Below are positions 43,718 to 52,430 of a DNA stretch of 54,088 nt, piece by piece. The notes beneath the pieces were generated by a model. That model saw nothing but the letters and a program-made list of their open reading frames with translations. It was not told the origin of the DNA and searched no databases. The DNA is from an uncultured Acidimicrobiales bacterium (lineage in GTDB: Bacteria > Actinomycetota > Acidimicrobiia > Acidimicrobiales > CADCTF01): contig CADCTF010000101.1 in the NCBI GenBank assembly GCA_902805655.1, forward strand, positions 1 through 54,088, read 5' to 3'. The position numbers were made by a program, and so were the translations under genes. Within the stretch, counting starts at the first letter, position 1, and each line of letters starts with the position of its first letter.

Positions 43718-44596
43718 TCAGATTCGCTCGAGCTCGTTCCCGTCGAAGAGCGGAGTGATGCCCCACTGACGCTCGTCGGCGTCGAGGTCCTCGTCGTTCG
43801 GCTCGGGCCTCGGACCCGATGCCGCCTCGAGGGTGGCCCGGAGCACGGACCGGTCGGACGAGGAGTTGAGGAACACCGACGGCATGGCCAACGTGAAGGC
43901 CACGGCCCGGCCGATCGCCGCGACGTCCCGCAGGGGCTCGTACCAGCTGTGGCGGGGGCCCGTCGGACCGTCGGGCCACCGGCGCCGGGCCACCGCCTTG
44001 ATCGTCTGCATGGCCACACCACGTTCGGAGGCGACGGCCATCAGCGACTCGACGTCACGGCGGTAGTCGTCGACCCGCAGCAACGAGTGGTTGAGCGGGA
44101 ACAGCACCGAGTCGTAGTCGAAGCGTTCGAGGCTGCGCAGGTGCATCGCGGGGATGCGGAGGCCGTGACCGGTGACGCCGATCCAACGCACCAGGCCCTC
44201 GTCCCTCGCCCTCGCCAGCGCCTCCACGGCACCGCCCTTGCCGTGCGCCAGCTCCCATTCGTCGGGCTCCACCAGGTTGTGCAGCTGGATCAGGTCGATG
44301 CTGTCGACCCCGAGGCGCCCAAGCGACCGCTCCAGGCTCTTGCGGGCGCCGTCTCCGTCTCGTTCGCCGGTCTTCGTGGCCACGAAGAAGTCGTCGCGAG
44401 CGGCGAGCCAGGGGGCCAGACGCAGCTCGGCGTCCCCGTACGACGCCGCCACGTCGAGGTGGTTCACCCCGAACTCGTCGAGCACCGGCAGCACCGCGTC
44501 GGCTTGGTCCTGCGTGGCTCGCGCCAGAGCAGCGGCACCGAAGATCGCCCGGCTGCTCTCGTGGCCCGTGCGCCCGAACAGCTGCCGATCGATCAT
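43718..44596 (-). CDS. Aldo/keto reductase
   Basis: 292-aa NADPH-dependent TIM-barrel reductase. The catalytic tetrad is present: Asp and Tyr in HLDVAASYGDAE, Lys in FVATKTGERD, and His in DLIQLHNLVE. The cofactor end has AFTLAMPSVFLNSSSDRSVLRATLE. Length fits the short AKR group. It starts MIDRQLFGRTGHESSRAIFG. The substrate is not known, and it is not clustered with a clear pathway. Confidence 0.9.
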   Translation of the reverse strand: MIDRQLFGRTGHESSRAIFGAAALARATQDQADAVLPVLDEFGVNHLDVAASYGDAELRLAPWLAARDDFFVATKTGERDGDGARKSLERSLGRLGVDSIDLIQLHNLVEPDEWELAHGKGGAVEALARARDEGLVRWIGVTGHGLRIPAMHLRSLERFDYDSVLFPLNHSLLRVDDYRRDVESLMAVASERGVAMQTIKAVARRRWPDGPTGPRHSWYEPLRDVAAIGRAVAFTLAMPSVFLNSSSDRSVLRATLEAASGPRPEPNDEDLDADERQWGITPLFDGNELERI

Positions 44597-44655
44597 CTGG
44601 TCTCCTTGGGTCCGCGCCGTGACGATAGACGTGCCTCAGCCCTCAGCCCTCAGCC

Positions 44656-45162
44656 TCAGCTGAAGGTGGACGCCCGGGCTCGGTCGACCCACGCTCGGGC
44701 GGCACTGCCGTCGAACGGCGCCACCCGACGGAGCACGAGGTCGAGCGCCTCGGCGGTCGCGGCCTCGGTGCGGACGACGATGTGGTCCGGGTAGCCGTAC
44801 TGCACCTGATGCAGCTCGAACTCGTCGCGGTCGACGACCTCCACGCGACCATCCGTGAAGCGGATCACGTCGAGGTCGAGGTCGGTCGACACGAACCGGT
44901 CGGCGTCCCGGACCGCCGGAGTGTTGATGTTCACGTAGAGGTCGATCTCCGGATGATCGACGAACCAGACGGGCGCCCACCAGGCGCCGGGGATGATCGC
45001 GGTCAGGGCGTCCTGCGCCGCGGTGAACAGACCCGCGTCGCCTCGGTAGATGGTGCGACCGGCCGGGCCCCACAGCCAGTCGCCGTGCTCGTCGGCACCC
45101 AGGTGGTGCACCAGGCCCCGGTAGTGGGGGTGCCCGCCCCACTTCTCACTCGCGTTCTCCAC
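44656..45162 (-). CDS. DUF402 family protein
   Basis: 168 aa. WGPAGRTIYRGDAG, WWAPVWFVDHPEIDLYVNINTPAVR and FVSTDLDLDVIRFTDGRVEVVDRDEF form the beta-barrel core of DUF402, with the conserved acidic residues (DLDLD, DRDEF) of the FomD-like metal-dependent nucleotide hydrolases. The precise substrate is unknown. GTG 45162 is chosen because GGGAGAG lies 7 bases before it; a longer start at 45222 would overlap the sigma-factor gene end. It reads leftward after the first ECF42 module. Confidence 0.82.
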   Translation of the reverse strand: MENASEKWGGHPHYRGLVHHLGADEHGDWLWGPAGRTIYRGDAGLFTAAQDALTAIIPGAWWAPVWFVDHPEIDLYVNINTPAVRDADRFVSTDLDLDVIRFTDGRVEVVDRDEFELHQVQYGYPDHIVVRTEAATAEALDLVLRRVAPFDGSAARAWVDRARASTFS

Positions 45163-45218
45163 GCCGCCACTCTCCCACCTCCCCGCCAGGCGGCTGCGGA
45201 GCGCGTTCACACGGCCCG

Positions 45219-46460
45219 TCACGGGCGGGGGTGCTGGGCGGTGACCAGGCGAGCGGCCTTGGTGGTGAGGTAGTGCTGCTCGCGCACGTTCGAGGTGCGG
45301 TCGGCCGCGGCGCGGAACTCACGAAGAGCTGCATCCGTGTCCCCCGCCAGCTCGTGCAGGTGCGCCCGCACGGAGTGAAGACGGTGGTGGTCGCCCACGC
45401 GATCTTCCAGTCCCTCGAGCATCCGCAGCCCGGTCGCAGGGCCGTGCACCATGGCTGCAGCCACCGCCCGGTTGAGCGTCACCATCGGGTTGCCGGTCAT
45501 GCGTTCGAGCCGGCCGTACAGGCTCAGGATGCTGGCCCAGTCCGTGTTCGCATACCTGCTCGCCTGGTCGTGCAACGCCGCGATGGCGGCCTGCAGCTGG
45601 TACTCCCCCATCTGGCCCGGGCGCCCCTGTTGCATGGCCTCCGTGATGAGCCGGATGCCCTCGACGATGAGCGCCCGGTCCCACAGAGAACGGTCCTGCT
45701 CGGCGAGCGGGACGAGCTCGCCGTCGGCGCGAGCTCGTGCCGGACGCCGGGCGTCGGTGAGCAGCATGAGTGCCAGCAGCGCGCTCGTCTCCTGGTCGTC
45801 CGGCAGCGAGCGGTGCGCGGCACGAGCCAGCCGGATCGCCTCGCCGGACAGGTCGGTGCGGCCGAGGTCGCTACCGCTGCTCGTCGCGTAGCCCTCGTTG
45901 AACAGCAGATACAGGACGTGCCGCACGGACCGCAGCCGGGCATCGCGCTCCTCGGGCGGGGGCATCCCGAACGGCTCGTCGGATGCCTTCACCTTCGCCT
46001 TGGCCCGGCTGATGCGTTGCGCCATGGTCGCCTCGGGCACGAGGAACGCTGACGCGATCTCGCGGGTGGTCAACCCACCGACGGCTCGAAGCGTCAGTGG
46101 GATCGCGGCCGCCGGGGTGAGCGCAGGGTGGCAGCACAGGAACATGAGGATCAGCGAGTCGTCGCGGCCGGAGCCCGGGTCGGCGTCCACAGCCGACCGC
46201 GAAGCAGCCAGGTCCTCCCGGCGGCGCCTCGCCTCGTCCTGGCGGTATCGATCGGTCATGCGCCGCGACGCCACCCGCACGAGCCAGCCCAACGGCTTGT
46301 CGGGTAGGCCGTCGACCGGCCAGGTGGTCGCCGCGGTGACGAGCGCCTCCTGTAGCGCATCCTCCGCATCCGCGAAGCTGCCGTGACGACGCACCACGGC
46401 CGCGAGAGCCTGCGGCGCCAGCTCGCGCAGCAGGATCTCGACGGCGGCACCGGCCGTCAC
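45219..46460 (-). CDS. ECF42-group sigma factor, module 1
   Basis: 413 aa. Sigma region 2 (about 18-85) has DAEDALQEALVTAATTWP, and region 4 (about 125-185) has LTTREIASAFLVPEATMAQRISRAKAK. A 220-residue C-terminal extension of TPR-like helices (LLFNEGYATSSGSD, NEGY signature; LNRAVAAAMVHGPATGL) marks the ECF42 group, in which it is needed for activity. There is no anti-sigma gene; the partner is the upstream YCII/DGPF protein. Start GTG 46460 overlaps the partner's stop (GTGA). Known ECF42 factors drive their own operon and few other genes. Confidence 0.92.
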   Translation of the reverse strand: MTAGAAVEILLRELAPQALAAVVRRHGSFADAEDALQEALVTAATTWPVDGLPDKPLGWLVRVASRRMTDRYRQDEARRRREDLAASRSAVDADPGSGRDDSLILMFLCCHPALTPAAAIPLTLRAVGGLTTREIASAFLVPEATMAQRISRAKAKVKASDEPFGMPPPEERDARLRSVRHVLYLLFNEGYATSSGSDLGRTDLSGEAIRLARAAHRSLPDDQETSALLALMLLTDARRPARARADGELVPLAEQDRSLWDRALIVEGIRLITEAMQQGRPGQMGEYQLQAAIAALHDQASRYANTDWASILSLYGRLERMTGNPMVTLNRAVAAAMVHGPATGLRMLEGLEDRVGDHHRLHSVRAHLHELAGDTDAALREFRAAADRTSNVREQHYLTTKAARLVTAQHPRP

Positions 46461-46858
46461 ACCTCCGGATCGGGAGCGCTCAGCACCTGGCGCACCTCCA
46501 CCCGCTGGCGGATCGGAAGCCCCTTCTGACCGGGAGCGGCGGAGGTGCGAGCCGCGATCTCGAGGGCCCGTTCGACCGTGTCGACGTCGATCAGCCGGTA
46601 CCCGGCGAGCAGCTCCTTCGACTCCGGGAACGGACCGTCGGTGACGACCGGTGCGCCGAGCCCGTCGGAGACGACGAACTTGGCCTGGTCGGGACCGGCC
46701 AGGCCCTGCATGTCGACCAGCTCGCCGCTCTGGGTCAGCTCTTCGTTGAGAGCGTGCTGGAAGGCGATGTGGGCGCGGATCTCCTCCGGCGTCCACTCCG
46801 TCATCGGCTCACAGTCCGACTCGATTCCTCCGTAGGCCTGCAGCAGCATGAATCGCAT
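46457..46858 (-). CDS. YCII-related (DGPF) protein, partner of ECF42 module 1
   Basis: 133-aa ferredoxin-like-fold protein. MRFMLLQAYGGIESDC is the typical start, and VVTDGPFPESKELLAGYRLIDVD contains the DGPF signature. In ECF42 modules this gene accompanies the sigma factor and is among its targets; its biochemical role is unknown. A TGTCGA-N17-CGAC promoter-like element lies 50-76 bases before the start. AAGGATGAGG provides the ribosome binding site. Confidence 0.9.
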   Translation of the reverse strand: MRFMLLQAYGGIESDCEPMTEWTPEEIRAHIAFQHALNEELTQSGELVDMQGLAGPDQAKFVVSDGLGAPVVTDGPFPESKELLAGYRLIDVDTVERALEIAARTSAAPGQKGLPIRQRVEVRQVLSAPDPEV

Positions 46859-46907
46859 GGCCTCATCCTTCCTCGTGATCAGCGCCGGGTGACGCCGCTA
46901 CGGGGGT

Positions 46908-46934
46908 GTCGAGCCTGCGGCACCGTTCTCGACA
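46908..46934 (-). promoter_or_regulatory. ECF42-type promoter, module 1
   Basis: On the minus strand TGTCGA (46934-46929), 17 bases, then CGAC (46911-46908). The reported ECF42 consensus has TGTCGA at -35 and CGAC/CGTC at -10. It lies at the right distance upstream of the YCII gene (leader about 45 bases), so autoregulation is likely. Confidence 0.65.
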
Positions 46935-46959
46935 TCCGCCTGCGCTGATCTGCCGAGGG

Positions 46960-47775
46960 TCAGTACAGCCAGGCGCCGACGTCGAGGCCCAGGACCGCCT
47001 GCAGCCGCTGTGCGGTCACCGCCGCCAGCGCGGTGGGCCAGTCGAGCCCGTACCGGGCGTAGAGGGGGCGGGCCCGGGTGATGGTGAGCTCGGCGATCCC
47101 CAGGCCGAAGGCCACGATGCCGTCGCGGTTCGCACTCACTGGCGGCAGCCCGGCGGCGGCCTCGCGCTGCTCGGTCGTGAAGGTGCGGTTCCAGTGCTTG
47201 CCCGGAGGCGGCGCCGACGCCTCGGCCAGGTAGACGGTGGTGAGCAGGCCCACCAGGTGGGCCACGCCGGTGAGGTGGCGGAGGTGCTCCTCCCGCTGCA
47301 ACAGGCTGATGAAGGGCCCGGCCAGGCCCCGCAGCGACTCGGCCACGGCGTACTCCAGGGCGGTGTCGATGTCGGTGAACCGGCGCCCGGACATCATGCC
47401 CACCACGTATCCCGCAGGTTGCGGCGGCCGTGCCGCTCCGGTGGTGGGTGGCGCCGTCTCGGTGCTGTAGATCGCCACGTCGAAGGTCAGCCCTTCGGCG
47501 GTGACGGTGTTGACCACGAACGGAAGGAGTGGGGTGCGGGCGAAGACCGTCGGCGTGATGTCGGCCAGCCATGTCGGCCAGTCGGCGAGCACCGACTCGT
47601 AGTGCTGGGGGTGGGCGACCACGTGCAGATCGAGGTCACTCCACGCGTCGGCCGTGCCGGCCGCCACCGATCCGCTGAGCTCGACGCGAGCTACCCGAGG
47701 GTCGTTGCCCAACACGGCGAGAGCCCGCTCGTACAAGGGGCCGTACCGCGGGTCGAGCGCTTCGAGGCCGCTCAC
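46960..47775 (-). CDS. Nucleotidyltransferase-fold protein
   Basis: 271 aa. The NTase motif is VELSGSVAAGTADAWSDLDLHV (about 26-47), matching GS-x(n)-D-x-D of the MNT/aminoglycoside-type family. The rest is helical (LTGVAHLVGLLTTVYLAEAS, ALAAVTAQRLQAVLGLD), like DUF4037/antibiotic nucleotidyltransferases. It may adenylylate a small molecule or protein. Start GTG 47775 (VSGLEALDPRYGPLYER); a longer reading from 47889 is low-complexity and would nearly meet the divergent hydrolase start. No HEPN partner gene is adjacent, so a toxin-antitoxin MNT role is not supported. Confidence 0.75.
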   Translation of the reverse strand: MSGLEALDPRYGPLYERALAVLGNDPRVARVELSGSVAAGTADAWSDLDLHVVAHPQHYESVLADWPTWLADITPTVFARTPLLPFVVNTVTAEGLTFDVAIYSTETAPPTTGAARPPQPAGYVVGMMSGRRFTDIDTALEYAVAESLRGLAGPFISLLQREEHLRHLTGVAHLVGLLTTVYLAEASAPPPGKHWNRTFTTEQREAAAGLPPVSANRDGIVAFGLGIAELTITRARPLYARYGLDWPTALAAVTAQRLQAVLGLDVGAWLY

Positions 47776-47895
47776 GCGACTTCGCTCAGTCGCCGATGCA
47801 CGGAGCTCCCTTGGAGCCGATTCACCACTGGCCGGAGCATAGGGTTTTCGTGCTTCACGCCGATGACTCGGCTTTCGCTTCCTCGTCATACGCCC

Positions 47896-48780
47896 ATGCA
47901 GACAACGACACTCGACACCACCGGCGCGCGGCTCACGTATGACGTTCGGGGGCCCCTCCCTCCGGCAGGCGGCCGGCCCGTGCTCCTCCTGATCGGGCAG
48001 CCCATGGACGCAGGCGGGTTCGTCACGCTCGCGTCGCACTTCCCGGACCGCACCGTCGTCACCTACGACCCGCGTGGGCTCGGCCGGAGCACCCGCCTCG
48101 ACGGTCGGACGGACCACGATCCGGAGCTGCAGGCGGCCGACCTGCACAGCCTTGTCGCCGCGCTGGGCGCCGGCCCGGTGGACCTGTTCGCGAGCAGTGG
48201 CGGAGCGGTGACTGCACTCGCCCTCGTCGCCGCGCACCCGGAGGACGTCACCACGCTGGTGGCGCACGAACCGCCCCTCCTCACCATCCTCCCCGACGCC
48301 GAGCAGGCCATGGCTGCAAACCGAGCTGTGAACGAGACGTACCAGAAGTCCGGTTCTGGCGCGGGCATGGCGGCCTTCATCGCCATGGTGACCTGGGAGG
48401 GCGAGTTCCCGGACGACTTCGCCGCTCGCCCGACGCCGGACCCCGCACAGTTCGGCATGTCGGCCGACGACGACGGCTCCCGCGACGACCCCCTGCTGTC
48501 GGGCGCCTCGGACCCCATCACGGCCTACCGGCCGGACGTCGACGCGCTGCAGGCGGCGACGACGCGGGTCGTCGTCGCGGCCGGCGAGGAGTCGGTGCGC
48601 ACGTTGCCCGGCCGGGGCGCCACTGCGCTCGCCCCGTTGCTGGGCCAGCCCCTGACCATGTTCCCCGGCGATCACGGAGGCTTCCTGGGCGGAGAGTACG
48701 GTCAGCACGGCCAGCCGGAGGCGTTCGCCGCCAAGCTGCGGGCCGTGCTGGACGAGGGCGTGAGCACGTCTCGGGCCTGA
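47896..48780 (+). CDS. Alpha/beta hydrolase
   Basis: 294 aa. TVVTYDPRGLGRSTR is the usual strand-loop, the nucleophile elbow is LFASSGGAVTALAL (Ser with Ala in place of the first Gly of GxSxG), the acid is probably in the VVVAAGEES region, and His is in FPGDHGGFLG. The N-terminal LTYDVRGP and LLLIGQPMDAGGF fit small esterases or haloperoxidase-like hydrolases often found beside regulators. The substrate is unknown. It lies between the two ECF42 modules and could be a target of either, but it lacks its own clear ECF42 motif. Confidence 0.87.
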   Translation: MQTTTLDTTGARLTYDVRGPLPPAGGRPVLLLIGQPMDAGGFVTLASHFPDRTVVTYDPRGLGRSTRLDGRTDHDPELQAADLHSLVAALGAGPVDLFASSGGAVTALALVAAHPEDVTTLVAHEPPLLTILPDAEQAMAANRAVNETYQKSGSGAGMAAFIAMVTWEGEFPDDFAARPTPDPAQFGMSADDDGSRDDPLLSGASDPITAYRPDVDALQAATTRVVVAAGEESVRTLPGRGATALAPLLGQPLTMFPGDHGGFLGGEYGQHGQPEAFAAKLRAVLDEGVSTSRA

Positions 48781-48802
48781 TCCGACGGCGGAGGATATTT
48801 CT

Positions 48803-48828
48803 CGTCGAGGGGGTCGATCCGCGTCGAC
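48803..48828 (+). promoter_or_regulatory. ECF42-type promoter, module 2
   Basis: CGTCGA (48803-48808), 16 bases, CGAC (48825-48828), 60 bases before the YCII gene start. It differs from the module 1 element by one base in the -35 and one base in spacing. The position and similarity support autoregulation, with less certainty than module 1. Confidence 0.45.
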
Positions 48829-48887
48829 GCCGTTCGTGTAGATGGTGAGTCCGGCACCGAGGCCGGAGACGAAAGAGGAGAACCACG

Positions 48888-49244
48888 ATGGGTCAGTACC
48901 TGCTTTCCGTGTACGGGGTCGAGGGAGAGGAGGCACCGTCCGCAGAGGTCATGCAGCAGATGTTCGATCAGGTCGATCGCTTCAACGCCAAGCTCCGAGA
49001 GCAGGGGGCGTGGGTGTTCGCAGGCGGGCTCCACCCGGCCGACACGGCGACCGTGGTGGATGCGACGAAGGGCGAGACCGTCGTCACGGACGGGCCCTTC
49101 GCCGAAGCCAAGGAGCAGATCGGTGGCTTCTGGGTCATCGCCGCTCCCGACCTCGATGCCGCCATGAAGTGGGCCGCCGAAGGCAGCGCCGCCTGCCTGG
49201 GTCCTGTGGAGGTCCGGCCCTTCCAGGACGAGCCGGAAGCCTGA
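48888..49244 (+). CDS. YCII-related (DGPF) protein, partner of ECF42 module 2
   Basis: 118 aa. It begins [17 protein letters not shown], and [24 protein letters not shown] contains the DGPF signature. It is only distantly similar to the module 1 copy, so the two modules are separate lineages and not a recent duplication. A strong ribosome binding site (AGAGGAG) stands before the ATG. The sigma gene follows directly. Confidence 0.92.
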   Translation: MGQYLLSVYGVEGEEAPSAEVMQQMFDQVDRFNAKLREQGAWVFAGGLHPADTATVVDATKGETVVTDGPFAEAKEQIGGFWVIAAPDLDAAMKWAAEGSAACLGPVEVRPFQDEPEA

Positions 49245-49261
49245 CCACCGACGACGCGGCC

Positions 49262-50491
49262 GTGGCATCCCCCGAGGACATCGAGCGGGTCTTCCGTTCG
49301 GAGTCGGGCCGGGCCGTGGCCAGCCTGGTCCGCTTCTTCGGCGACATCGACCTCGCCGAGGAAGCGGTGCAGGAAGCCTTCGTGCTGGCCCTCCAGCGGT
49401 GGCCGCACACCGGGCTGCCCCCGAGCCCGGCCGGTTGGATCATCACGACCGCCAAGAACCGAGGCGTCGACAGGATCCGACGGGAGGCCACTCGTGACTC
49501 CCGGGAGGCGGAGTCGATGCGCCTGCGCGAGCCGGACGAGACGATGGAGGTGGGACCTGTGCGGGACGACCAGCTGCGCCTGATCTTCACCTGCTGCCAC
49601 CCGGCTCTGGCATCCAACGCACAGATCGCCCTGACCCTGCGGCTGATCGGGGGCCTGGAGACGCCCGAGATCGCCAAGGCCTTTCTCGTGCCGGAGCCGA
49701 CGATGGCGCAGCGCCTGGTGCGGGCCAAGTCGAAGATCCGGGCCGCGCGCATCCCGTACCGCGTCCCGTCCGACGCCGAGCTGCCCGACCGGCTGCGGCC
49801 GGTGCTGGCCGTCCTCTACCTGATCTTCAACGAGGGGTACGTGGCGTCGAGCGGTGACAGCCTCACCCGTCGGGAGCTGTGCGCCGAGGCCATCCGCCTG
49901 GCCCGGCTCCTCGTCGAGCTGATGCCCGACGAGCCCGAGGTGCACGGCCTGCTGGCCCTGCTCTTGCTCACCGAGTCACGGCGAGACGCACGCACGGACG
50001 AGCGTGGCGCGCTGGTGCGCCTCGCTGACCAGGACCGCTCGAAGTGGGACTCGGCGCTCATCGCCGAGGGTCAGGAGGTGGTGCGCGGCTGCCTGCGCCG
50101 CAACTTGCCCGGGCCGTATCAGGTGCAGGCGGCGATCGCGGCCGTCCACAGCGACGCCCCGGCCGCGGCGGACACCGACTGGGCTCAGATCGTCGCCCTG
50201 TACGACCTGCTGGTCGTGTTCGTACCGACGCCGATCGTGAGGCTCAACCGCGCCGTGGCCGTGGCCGAGCTTCAGGGTCCGAGTGCTGCCCTGGCGTTGG
50301 TCGACGAGCTCGACCTGGACGGCTACCACCTCTTCCATGCCACCCGCGCCGATCTTCTCGCGCGCCTGGAACGTCGATCCGAGGCGGTTGCGGCCTACGA
50401 CGCGGCCCTGCACCTCACCGCCAACGCGGCTGAGCGCGACCTGCTGCAGCGCCGCCGGGACGAGGTATCGGCGGGGACGGCCCCGGGCTGA
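49262..50491 (+). CDS. ECF42-group sigma factor, module 2
   Basis: 409 aa. Region 2 has [21 protein letters not shown], region 4 [21 protein letters not shown], and the C-terminal TPR-like extension carries [15 protein letters not shown] and [20 protein letters not shown] 49262 is the first ATG/GTG but lacks a ribosome binding site. A CTG at 49241 would overlap the YCII stop as CTGA, mirroring the GTGA overlap of module 1, and adds seven residues (LTTDDAA), so it may be the true start. No anti-sigma gene is present. Confidence 0.92.
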   Translation: MASPEDIERVFRSESGRAVASLVRFFGDIDLAEEAVQEAFVLALQRWPHTGLPPSPAGWIITTAKNRGVDRIRREATRDSREAESMRLREPDETMEVGPVRDDQLRLIFTCCHPALASNAQIALTLRLIGGLETPEIAKAFLVPEPTMAQRLVRAKSKIRAARIPYRVPSDAELPDRLRPVLAVLYLIFNEGYVASSGDSLTRRELCAEAIRLARLLVELMPDEPEVHGLLALLLLTESRRDARTDERGALVRLADQDRSKWDSALIAEGQEVVRGCLRRNLPGPYQVQAAIAAVHSDAPAAADTDWAQIVALYDLLVVFVPTPIVRLNRAVAVAELQGPSAALALVDELDLDGYHLFHATRADLLARLERRSEAVAAYDAALHLTANAAERDLLQRRRDEVSAGTAPG

Positions 50492-50520
50492 CGGGCCCCG
50501 GCCCCAGTGCCGAAGCAGGC

Positions 50521-50961
50521 TCAGCGCGGGTGGAGCACCATCTGCGTGCACCGGAAGAGCGCCATGGTGCGGGCCGTGGTCTCGTTCGTCACCACGACGT
50601 CCCACACGTGGGTCTGGCGCCCGAGGTGCACGGGCACGCAACGAGCGACGACGCGCTCCCCCACCCGGGCCGACGACAGGAAGTTGGTCTTCAGCTCGAT
50701 GGTCGTGAAGGACGCCCCTTCGGGGATGTTGTCGCCGCAGCCGACGGCGGCACACGTGTCGGCGAGCGCGACGACCGCTGGTGCGAAGAGGAACCCGGTG
50801 CCCGCGATCAGGTTCTCGGTGACGTCGATGTGCCCGACCACGAGGTCCGGCGCGGCAGAGTCGAACACACACCCGAGCTGACCCGGGACGCGAGGGGCGA
50901 AGAACTCCGTCATGCTCCGCGCTCGCTCGATCGCCGGGCCGGCCTCGTCTCCGTTCGTCAC
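50521..50961 (-). CDS. PaaI-family hotdog thioesterase
   Basis: 146 aa. ENLIAGTGFLFAPAVVALADTCAAVGC is the active-site helix, here without the usual HGG (GTGF), and FTTIELKTNFLSSARVGERVVARC is the core hotdog strand pair. The family hydrolyses acyl-CoA; the changed helix start may alter substrate. Start GTG 50961 is used; ATG 50913 (MTEFFAPRVPG) is possible. It converges with the module 2 sigma gene and is divergent from the MFS gene. Confidence 0.85.
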   Translation of the reverse strand: MTNGDEAGPAIERARSMTEFFAPRVPGQLGCVFDSAAPDLVVGHIDVTENLIAGTGFLFAPAVVALADTCAAVGCGDNIPEGASFTTIELKTNFLSSARVGERVVARCVPVHLGRQTHVWDVVVTNETTARTMALFRCTQMVLHPR

Positions 50962-51032
50962 GGCGCGGACCCTATCCCTCGGCTCTCCGGCTCTGTCGAT
51001 GACTTCTGGATCCGAGCCTCGTCGGATGCTGC

Positions 51033-52421
51033 ATGAGCGAGCATGCTTCGGTGATGGTCGAGCCCCGGCTGCCGGATGACGCCTCGATGCGGGTGTTCCG
51101 GCAGCTGCTCCTGAACACGCTGTCGAGCGGGGTCACGAGCACGTTCCTGTGGTTCGCCCTGACCTTCTGGGTGTATCTCGAGACCCGCTCGGTGGTGGCC
51201 ACCGGGGTGATCGGCGGAGCGTTCAGCATCTCCTCCGCCGTGCTGAGCCCCTTCTTCGGCACCTTCGTGGACCGCCACCGCAAGCGTGAGGCCATGGTGC
51301 TCGCCACCGCCACGGCGGCGGCCTGCTTCGCCGGCGCCACCGCGGTGTTCCTCCTCGTCGACGCCGACCGGTTGCTACGCCTCACCAACCCGTTCTTCTG
51401 GTTGCTCGTGGGTCTCACGCTGCTGGGCTCGGTGGCGGGGCAGCTGCGAGGCATCGTCATGTCCACCTGCGTGACGTTGTTGGTGCCCGAGGACCGTCGC
51501 GATCGTGCCAACGGCCTCATCGGCACCGTCACCGGAGTCTCCTTCGCCATCACCTCCGTCTTCAGCGGCCTCACCATCGGTCAGCTGGGAATGGGGTGGG
51601 CGTACGGCATGGCCACCGTGCTGACCGCCGTGACGCTCGTGCACCTGCTGACCATCTCGGTCGACGAGCCCGAGCCCGCGCCCAGCTCGTCGGCCGGGGG
51701 GAAGCGCCAGCACCTCGATCTGCGCAGCGCCATCGACGCGATCCGAGCCACCCCCGGCCTGATGATGCTCATCGTCTTCGCCGCCTTCAACAACCTGCTG
51801 GGTGGTGTGTTCATGGCCCTCATGGACGCCTACGGGCTGTCTCTCGTGTCGGTTGAGACATGGGGCTTCCTGTGGGGCTTCATCAGCATGGCCTTCATCG
51901 CCGGCGGCCTCGCCGTCGCTCGTTTCGGGCTGGGCCCCAGCCCGTTGCGAGTCGTGCTGCTGGCCAACCTCGTGAACTGGGTGATCTGCAGCGTCTTCGC
52001 ACTGCGCTCGTCGATCGTGCCCTTGACCATCGGGATGTTGGTCTGGCTGGCCCTGATCCCGGTGATCGAGGCGGGTGAGCAGACCGTGCTCCAGCGCTCG
52101 ATCCCGCTCGACCGCCAAGGACGGGTGTTCGGCTTCGCCCAGCTCGTCGAGAACTCGGCCTCGCCACTGACCGCCTTTCTCATGGCCCCGCTGGCCGAGG
52201 TCGTCTTCATGCCCTTCATGACCGACGGTCGCGGCGTGGAGTGGATCGGTGGCTGGTTCGGCGTAGGGCCGGCTCGCGGCCTGGCTCTGATGTTCACCAT
52301 CGCCGGCCTGCTCGGGCTCGTCGTGACGGCGGTGTTCCGGTTCTCCCGCTCCTACCGCACGCTCGCCGCCCGGGTGCAGCCGGTGGACTTCGCCGGCGAC
52401 GGAGCAGGCGCCTCGGCCTAG
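51033..52421 (+). CDS. MFS transporter
   Basis: 462-aa integral membrane protein with about 12 hydrophobic segments. The first half has GAFSISSAVLSPFFGTFVDRHRKRE, with the loop 2-3 motif DRHRKR characteristic of major facilitators. A central cytoplasmic loop (EPEPAPSSSAGGKRQHLDL) divides two bundles. QRSIPLDRQGRVFGFAQLVEN is typical of MFS_3-like (DHA3, EntS/enterobactin-exporter type) proteins. The substrate is unknown. It starts MSEHASVMVEPRLPDDAS and is 9 bases upstream of the SnoaL-like gene. Confidence 0.9.
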   Translation: MSEHASVMVEPRLPDDASMRVFRQLLLNTLSSGVTSTFLWFALTFWVYLETRSVVATGVIGGAFSISSAVLSPFFGTFVDRHRKREAMVLATATAAACFAGATAVFLLVDADRLLRLTNPFFWLLVGLTLLGSVAGQLRGIVMSTCVTLLVPEDRRDRANGLIGTVTGVSFAITSVFSGLTIGQLGMGWAYGMATVLTAVTLVHLLTISVDEPEPAPSSSAGGKRQHLDLRSAIDAIRATPGLMMLIVFAAFNNLLGGVFMALMDAYGLSLVSVETWGFLWGFISMAFIAGGLAVARFGLGPSPLRVVLLANLVNWVICSVFALRSSIVPLTIGMLVWLALIPVIEAGEQTVLQRSIPLDRQGRVFGFAQLVENSASPLTAFLMAPLAEVVFMPFMTDGRGVEWIGGWFGVGPARGLALMFTIAGLLGLVVTAVFRFSRSYRTLAARVQPVDFAGDGAGASA

Positions 52422-52430
52422 GGTCACGCG

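Noticed and set aside
44634-44660. Short TCAGCCC tandem repeat near the DUF402 stop
   Set aside because: Only three imperfect units of 6-7 bases, not CRISPR-like and too short to call a repeat feature.
45162-45222. Longer start for the DUF402 gene
   Set aside because: The extra residues (MTGRVNALRSRLAGRWESGG) are outside the family and would overlap the sigma gene end, whereas GTG 45162 has a good ribosome binding site.
46960-47775. MNT-HEPN toxin-antitoxin system around the nucleotidyltransferase gene
   Set aside because: No HEPN gene is adjacent; the protein is also longer than typical MNT antitoxins.
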